Shown here one piece after another: positions 60,689 to 63,839 of a stretch of 63,839 bases of DNA. The translations under genes and the position numbers were made by a program. Numbering within the stretch: the first letter of the stretch is position 1; each line of letters begins with the position of its first letter. The notes beneath the pieces are model-generated. The model ran no database searches. It was not told the DNA's origin and saw only the letters and a program-made list of their open reading frames with translations. The stretch is from Chelativorans xinjiangensis (GTDB taxonomy: Bacteria; Pseudomonadota; Alphaproteobacteria; Rhizobiales; Rhizobiaceae): contig NZ_WQNH01000028.1 of the NCBI RefSeq assembly GCF_009812055.1, forward strand, positions 1-63,839, read 5' to 3'.

Positions 60689-61915
60689 GTGTTCCACGGA
60701 AGAAAGAGAGCCTCCCTCTCATTCAGCCTCTTCCTCGCCGGCGCTGCCCTCGCCATCCCCGCCCACGCCGAGCCCCCCGCCCGCGTCATGTCGCTCAACG
60801 TGTGCACGGACCAGCTCGCCATGGCACTCGCCGCTCCCGGCCAGCTCGTTTCCGTCTCCTTCCTGGCGCGCGATCCGGACCTTTCGCCGCTCCACCGCGA
60901 GGCGGAGCGCTATCCCGTCAACCGCGGCATGGCGGAGGATGTGTTCCTGGCGCGGCCCGACCTCGTCGTCACCGGAACCTACACGCTCCACAACACCACG
61001 CAGCTCCTGAAGCGGCTCGGCTTCCGCGTCGAGGAATTCAGCTTCGTGCAGACCCTCGACACCATCCCCCGCGACATCCGCCGCATGGGCGCGCTGCTCG
61101 GCCGCGAGGAAAAGGCCGAGGCCATGGCCGCCGATTTCGAGGCGGGGCTGGCCGAGGTCGAGGCCGATAGGTGCGAACCGCGCCCGACGGCACTCGCCTA
61201 CGAGCAGAACGGCGTGGCGCTGGGCAAGGGCACGTTGGCCGATACGGTGCTCGCCGCCGCCGGCTTCCGGAATCTGGCCGCTGAAGAGGGCGTAGAGGGC
61301 ATGGCCCCCTTCCCGCTCGAGCTGGTGGTGGAGAAGAAGCCCGACATCGTCATCGTGCCCGGCGGCGACGGCGACGCCCCCTCCCTCGGCGCCTTCGTGC
61401 CGCGCCATCCGGCGCTTCGCGCGCTGCCGGCCACCCGCATCGGCGCTTTCGTGCCGCGCGGCAGCTGGTCCTGCGGCGGGCCGGCGGTGCTGGAGGCGGT
61501 AAAGGCGCTCCACGCGCTGCGCCGTGAGATCAAATCCTGCGAGGCGCCGCCGCTGCCGGCTCCCCTCCCCCTTGAGGGGAGGGGTAAGGGGTGGGGGTCG
61601 GCGCGGAGCGCCCCAAAGAAAAATTCCTTGACGCCCTGCGGGCTAACCCCCACCCCCAACCCCTCCCCTCAGGGGGCAGGGCTATCGCATATGGATTTTG
61701 AGTTCTTGATCGGACCCCCACCCCTTACCCCTCCCCTCAAGGGGGAGGGGGATTCTGAGGTGTCGGCGCCCCCCTCCCCCTTGAGGGGAGGGGTGAGGGG
61801 TGGGGGCCCCGGCGAAGCCGAACAAAGACTCCATCCATATGCGATAGCCCTGCCTCAAGGGGGAAGGGAGCCAGTGCGCGCCGCAGTTGCCCCACCTTGC
61901 GGGGAAGCGCCATGA
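60689..61915 (+). CDS. btuF: Cobalamin ABC transporter periplasmic binding protein BtuF with repeat-encoded C-terminal tail
   Basis: A 408-aa product from GTG 60689, where a signal peptide begins (SLSFSLFLAGAALAIPAHA). The frame is open back to an ATG at 60392 overlapping the btuB stop, which would add 99 residues translated from a family-A repeat. The class III binding-protein domain covers about residues 30-285 (RVMSLNVCTDQLAMALA, LVVTGTYTLHN, PDIVIVPGGDG, WSCGGPAVLEAVKAL). The last 120 or so codons (from about 61555) are family-B repeats in frame. The stop still overlaps the btuC start (ATGA). Confidence 0.82.
   Translation: MFHGRKRASLSFSLFLAGAALAIPAHAEPPARVMSLNVCTDQLAMALAAPGQLVSVSFLARDPDLSPLHREAERYPVNRGMAEDVFLARPDLVVTGTYTLHNTTQLLKRLGFRVEEFSFVQTLDTIPRDIRRMGALLGREEKAEAMAADFEAGLAEVEADRCEPRPTALAYEQNGVALGKGTLADTVLAAAGFRNLAAEEGVEGMAPFPLELVVEKKPDIVIVPGGDGDAPSLGAFVPRHPALRALPATRIGAFVPRGSWSCGGPAVLEAVKALHALRREIKSCEAPPLPAPLPLEGRGKGWGSARSAPKKNSLTPCGLTPTPNPSPQGAGLSHMDFEFLIGPPPLTPPLKGEGDSEVSAPPSPLRGGVRGGGPGEAEQRLHPYAIALPQGGREPVRAAVAPPCGEAP
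61560..61870. repeat. Cluster of four family-B repeats, nested inverted, inside the btuF 3' end
   Basis: Copies at about 61560-61600, 61647-61680, 61713-61752 and 61769-61808 in alternating orientation. An outer pair GGCAGGGCTATCGCATATGG (61675-61694) with its inverse ending 61854 encloses the last two. GGCGAAGCCGAACA near 61812 also flanks the 45372 copy. All are translated in the btuF frame. Confidence 0.75.
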
Positions 61916-62901
61916 AGCCCCTCGCCCTCAACCTCGCGCTCGCCCTCCTGGCGCTCGCCCTCTTCCTCGCCTCGCTCGCCGTCGGCCCGGCCGAACTCGG
62001 CCTTTCCGAAAGCGTGCGCGGCCTCTTCGCCGGTGGTGGCGAGGCCGCAAGCATCATCATGCGCGAGATCCGCCTGCCGCGCGCGCTTTTAGGCCTCGGC
62101 ATCGGCTTCACGCTCGGCTTGGCCGGCGCCGTCTTACAGGGCTTCCTGCGCAATCCGCTGGCCGAACCCGGTATCATCGGCGTCTCGGCCATGGCCGCCT
62201 TCGGCGCCGTCGCCGTCTTCTATTCCGGCCTTGCCGGCGCCGCCCTCTACGCGCTTCCGGCCGGCGCCCTTGCCGGCGCGCTCGCCGCCGTCCTCATCCT
62301 GATGGCGCTCGCCGCCCGCAACGGCTCCACCCTCACCCTCATCCTCGCCGGCGTCGCGCTTTCGAGCCTTGCCGGCGCCCTCACCGCCCTGGTGCTCAAC
62401 CTCTCCCCCAACCCCTTCGCCAGCTACGAGATCATCTTCTGGCTGCTCGGCTCGCTCAAGGATCGGTCGATCGAGCACGTCTGGCTGGCCCTGCCGCTGA
62501 TGGCGGCGGGCTGGCTCCTGATCGCGCTATCGGCCCGCGCCATCGACGCCCTGTCGCTGGGCGAGGAGGCGGCCGCCAGCCTCGGCGTCCACCTGGGGCG
62601 CACGCGCTTCCTCATCGTCGCCGGCGTCGCTCTCGGCGTCGGGGCTGCGACGGCGGTCGCCGGCACCATCGGCTTCGTCGGCCTCGTCGTGCCGCATCTC
62701 GTCCGCCCGCTGACCACCCGTATGCCGAGCCGGCTGCTGCTGCCGGCGGGCCTCGGCGGCGCGGCCCTCCTCCTGATGGCCGATGTCGCCGTGCGCCTCG
62801 TCCTGCCGGCCGGCGAGCTCAACGTCGGCGTGCTCACCGCGCTCATCGGCGCCCCCTTCTTCCTGTGGCTGGTGGTGCGCGCCCGCCGGGAGGTGTTCTG
62901 A
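61912..62901 (+). CDS. btuC: Cobalamin ABC transporter permease BtuC
   Basis: A 329-aa FecCD-family permease with about ten helices. It has MREIRLPRALLGLGIGFTLG, LAGAVLQGFLRNPLAEPGII, IIFWLLGSLKDRS and the cytoplasmic ATPase-contact loop LSLGEEAAASLGVHLGRTR, then IGFVGLVVPHLVRP. It is overlapped at both ends: ATGA with btuF, and one-base TGATG with btuD. HmuU/FhuB-type permeases look similar; the riboswitch decides for B12. Confidence 0.9.
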   Translation: MKPLALNLALALLALALFLASLAVGPAELGLSESVRGLFAGGGEAASIIMREIRLPRALLGLGIGFTLGLAGAVLQGFLRNPLAEPGIIGVSAMAAFGAVAVFYSGLAGAALYALPAGALAGALAAVLILMALAARNGSTLTLILAGVALSSLAGALTALVLNLSPNPFASYEIIFWLLGSLKDRSIEHVWLALPLMAAGWLLIALSARAIDALSLGEEAAASLGVHLGRTRFLIVAGVALGVGAATAVAGTIGFVGLVVPHLVRPLTTRMPSRLLLPAGLGGAALLLMADVAVRLVLPAGELNVGVLTALIGAPFFLWLVVRARREVF

Positions 62902-63683
62902 TGCGCCTTGCGGTGGAAAACCTCGACGTCTCGCTCTCCGGCCGCCCCGTCCTGCACGGCGTCGGGCTCACGCTCGCGCCCGGCGAGGTCGTCGGCCTTC
63001 TCGGCCCCAACGGCGCCGGCAAGTCCACCCTCATGCGGGCGCTCGCCGGGCAGATCGCCGCCTCCGGCACCATGCGCCTCGGCGACGACGACCTCACGGC
63101 GCTCCCGCCCGCCGCACGCGCCCGGCTCCTTGCCTACCTGCCGCAGTCCCGCATCATCGGCTGGCGCCTCATGGTCGGCGATCTGGTCGGCCTCGGCCGC
63201 CTGCCCTGGCGCGGCTTCGGCGCGCGGCTGAGGCCGCACGACACCGAGATCGTCTCCCGCGCGCTGGAATTGATGGACGTCGCCCACCTCGCCCATCGCC
63301 CGGCGACGGAGCTTTCCGGCGGCGAGCAGGCGCGGGTGCTCGCCGCCCGCGCCGTCGCCCAGGACACGCCGGTCCTCATCGCCGACGAGCCCGCCTCCGG
63401 CCTCGACCCCGCGCATCAGATCACCATGATGCGCGCGCTTCGCCGGCTCGCCGGCGAGGACCGCGCTATCCTCGTCTCCCTGCATGACCTCACCCTCGCC
63501 GCCCGCTGGTGCGACCGCGTGGTGATGCTGAAGGATGGTCGCCTCGCCGCCGAAGGCCCACCCGAGGCCGTCATGACCGCCGGGAACCTCGCCTCGATCT
63601 ACGGCGTCGCCGCCCATATCACGCGCGACGAAGGCGGCCTCATCCTGGCCCCCACCGGGCTGACGGAGGGTGGCGCTCCATGA
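62901..63683 (+). CDS. btuD: Cobalamin ABC transporter ATPase BtuD
   Basis: A 260-aa ATPase with Walker [16 protein letters not shown]-loop YLPQSR, signature ELSGGEQARVLAARA, Walker B VLIADEPASGLDP and switch SLHDLTLAARW. The insert WRLMVGDLVGLGRLPWRGFG is typical of FecE/HmuV/BtuD. Its stop overlaps the next gene's ATG by 4 bp, so the operon continues past the window. Confidence 0.9.
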   Translation: MRLAVENLDVSLSGRPVLHGVGLTLAPGEVVGLLGPNGAGKSTLMRALAGQIAASGTMRLGDDDLTALPPAARARLLAYLPQSRIIGWRLMVGDLVGLGRLPWRGFGARLRPHDTEIVSRALELMDVAHLAHRPATELSGGEQARVLAARAVAQDTPVLIADEPASGLDPAHQITMMRALRRLAGEDRAILVSLHDLTLAARWCDRVVMLKDGRLAAEGPPEAVMTAGNLASIYGVAAHITRDEGGLILAPTGLTEGGAP

Positions 63684-63839
63684 TCGCCTGGCCCGATACC
63701 GCGCGCACGCGCGAGATCGCCGAAGCCGAGCCGGTGGGAGCCCCCCTGCCCACCGCACCGCGGACCGACGCCGCGCCCGCTCCGCCCGTCGAGCCCCACG
63801 CGCCGCCGGCGCCGGACACCGCCCCCGCTCTCCCCGCCG
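63680..63839 (+). CDS. Partial CDS of unknown function, Pro/Ala-rich N-terminus
   Basis: ATG at 63680 in ATGA overlap with btuD. Fifty-three codons run to the window edge, starting MIAWPDTARTREIAEAEPVG and then strongly Pro/Ala-rich. No domain is recognised. Coupling to btuD suggests a B12-related product; the low-complexity composition leaves coding status and identity uncertain. Confidence 0.4.
   Translation, partial: MIAWPDTARTREIAEAEPVGAPLPTAPRTDAAPAPPVEPHAPPAPDTAPALPA

Noticed and set aside
61560-61810. CRISPR-like array of short GC-rich repeats
   Set aside because: Copies alternate in orientation, differ in spacing and sequence, and lie inside the btuF frame. There are no cas genes; these are REP-like palindromes.
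58515-63683. Heme uptake system (hmuRTUV)
   Set aside because: Component families overlap, but the leader carries a clear cobalamin riboswitch and the receptor TonB-box/plug region is BtuB-like.

Overview
The window is high-GC DNA (roughly two-thirds G+C by eye) with gene families, operon order and dispersed palindromes typical of Alphaproteobacteria of the order Hyphomicrobiales (Rhizobiales), probably a Phyllobacteriaceae-like soil or marine heterotroph. This placement is an inference. It rests on a RIME-type mosaic repeat, btaAB betaine-lipid genes, an ArsR-methyltransferase/metF pair, a pob/pca cluster and a RutR-controlled reductive pyrimidine pathway. No rRNA, tRNA, CRISPR array or prophage was recognised.

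Layout. 1-3.1 kb: minus-strand cell-wall genes (lytic transglycosylase, AmpD/AmiD-type amidase overlapping a TerB-DnaJ protein), a small lipoprotein and a 122-bp MITE-like element. 3.1-7.6 kb: a MarR-type regulator divergent from a fused HyuA-HyuB (5-oxoprolinase type) gene whose frame contains a perfect 52-bp inverted repeat. 7.7-10.7 kb: aldo/keto reductase, then btaA-btaB behind a Pho-box-like array. 10.9-15.6 kb: serine hydrolase, GH25 lysozyme lipoprotein, MltB-type transglycosylase, EamA exporter. 15.7-20.4 kb: a 28-codon membrane microprotein, a RIME-like mosaic, metF with an ArsR-methyltransferase, DUF2293, a TumE/TumA-like toxin-antitoxin pair and a KAS III. 20.6-26.5 kb: EttA, a lipase-like hydrolase, and a CoA-transferase coupled to a TPP enzyme.

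26.5-29.9 kb is an accessory pocket: a DUF218 gene fused to a second copy of the TPP-enzyme tail, a lower-GC DUF262 + HEPN two-gene module (candidate defence system), and a broken toxin beside its antitoxin. 29.9-39.8 kb is the pyrimidine-catabolism operon: RutR-like regulator, aminotransferase, N-carbamoyl-beta-alanine amidohydrolase, dihydropyrimidinase and an ABC importer. It is interrupted by a MazE/MazF pair and by a DUF559 nuclease-like gene enclosed by 40-bp perfect inverted repeats. The pathway's first enzyme, PreT-PreA, lies at 47.0-49.7 kb; RutR-box-like sites precede both blocks. Between them are pobR-pobA-pcaCHGB (4-hydroxybenzoate to the beta-ketoadipate pathway) and a MarR/GST pair. 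50-58 kb: a VOC protein and a peptide-type ABC importer with a fused double ATPase carrying an extra helix-hairpin-helix tail. 58-63.8 kb: a cobalamin riboswitch followed by btuB-btuF-btuC-btuD and the start of a further gene.

The most unusual theme is a set of inverted-repeat elements (families A, B and C below) spread through the intergenic regions and twice inside coding frames. Several share a conserved core of about 21 bp between their arms. One family-B pair encloses the DUF559 gene, which suggests a REPtron-like element with a nuclease-fold partner.
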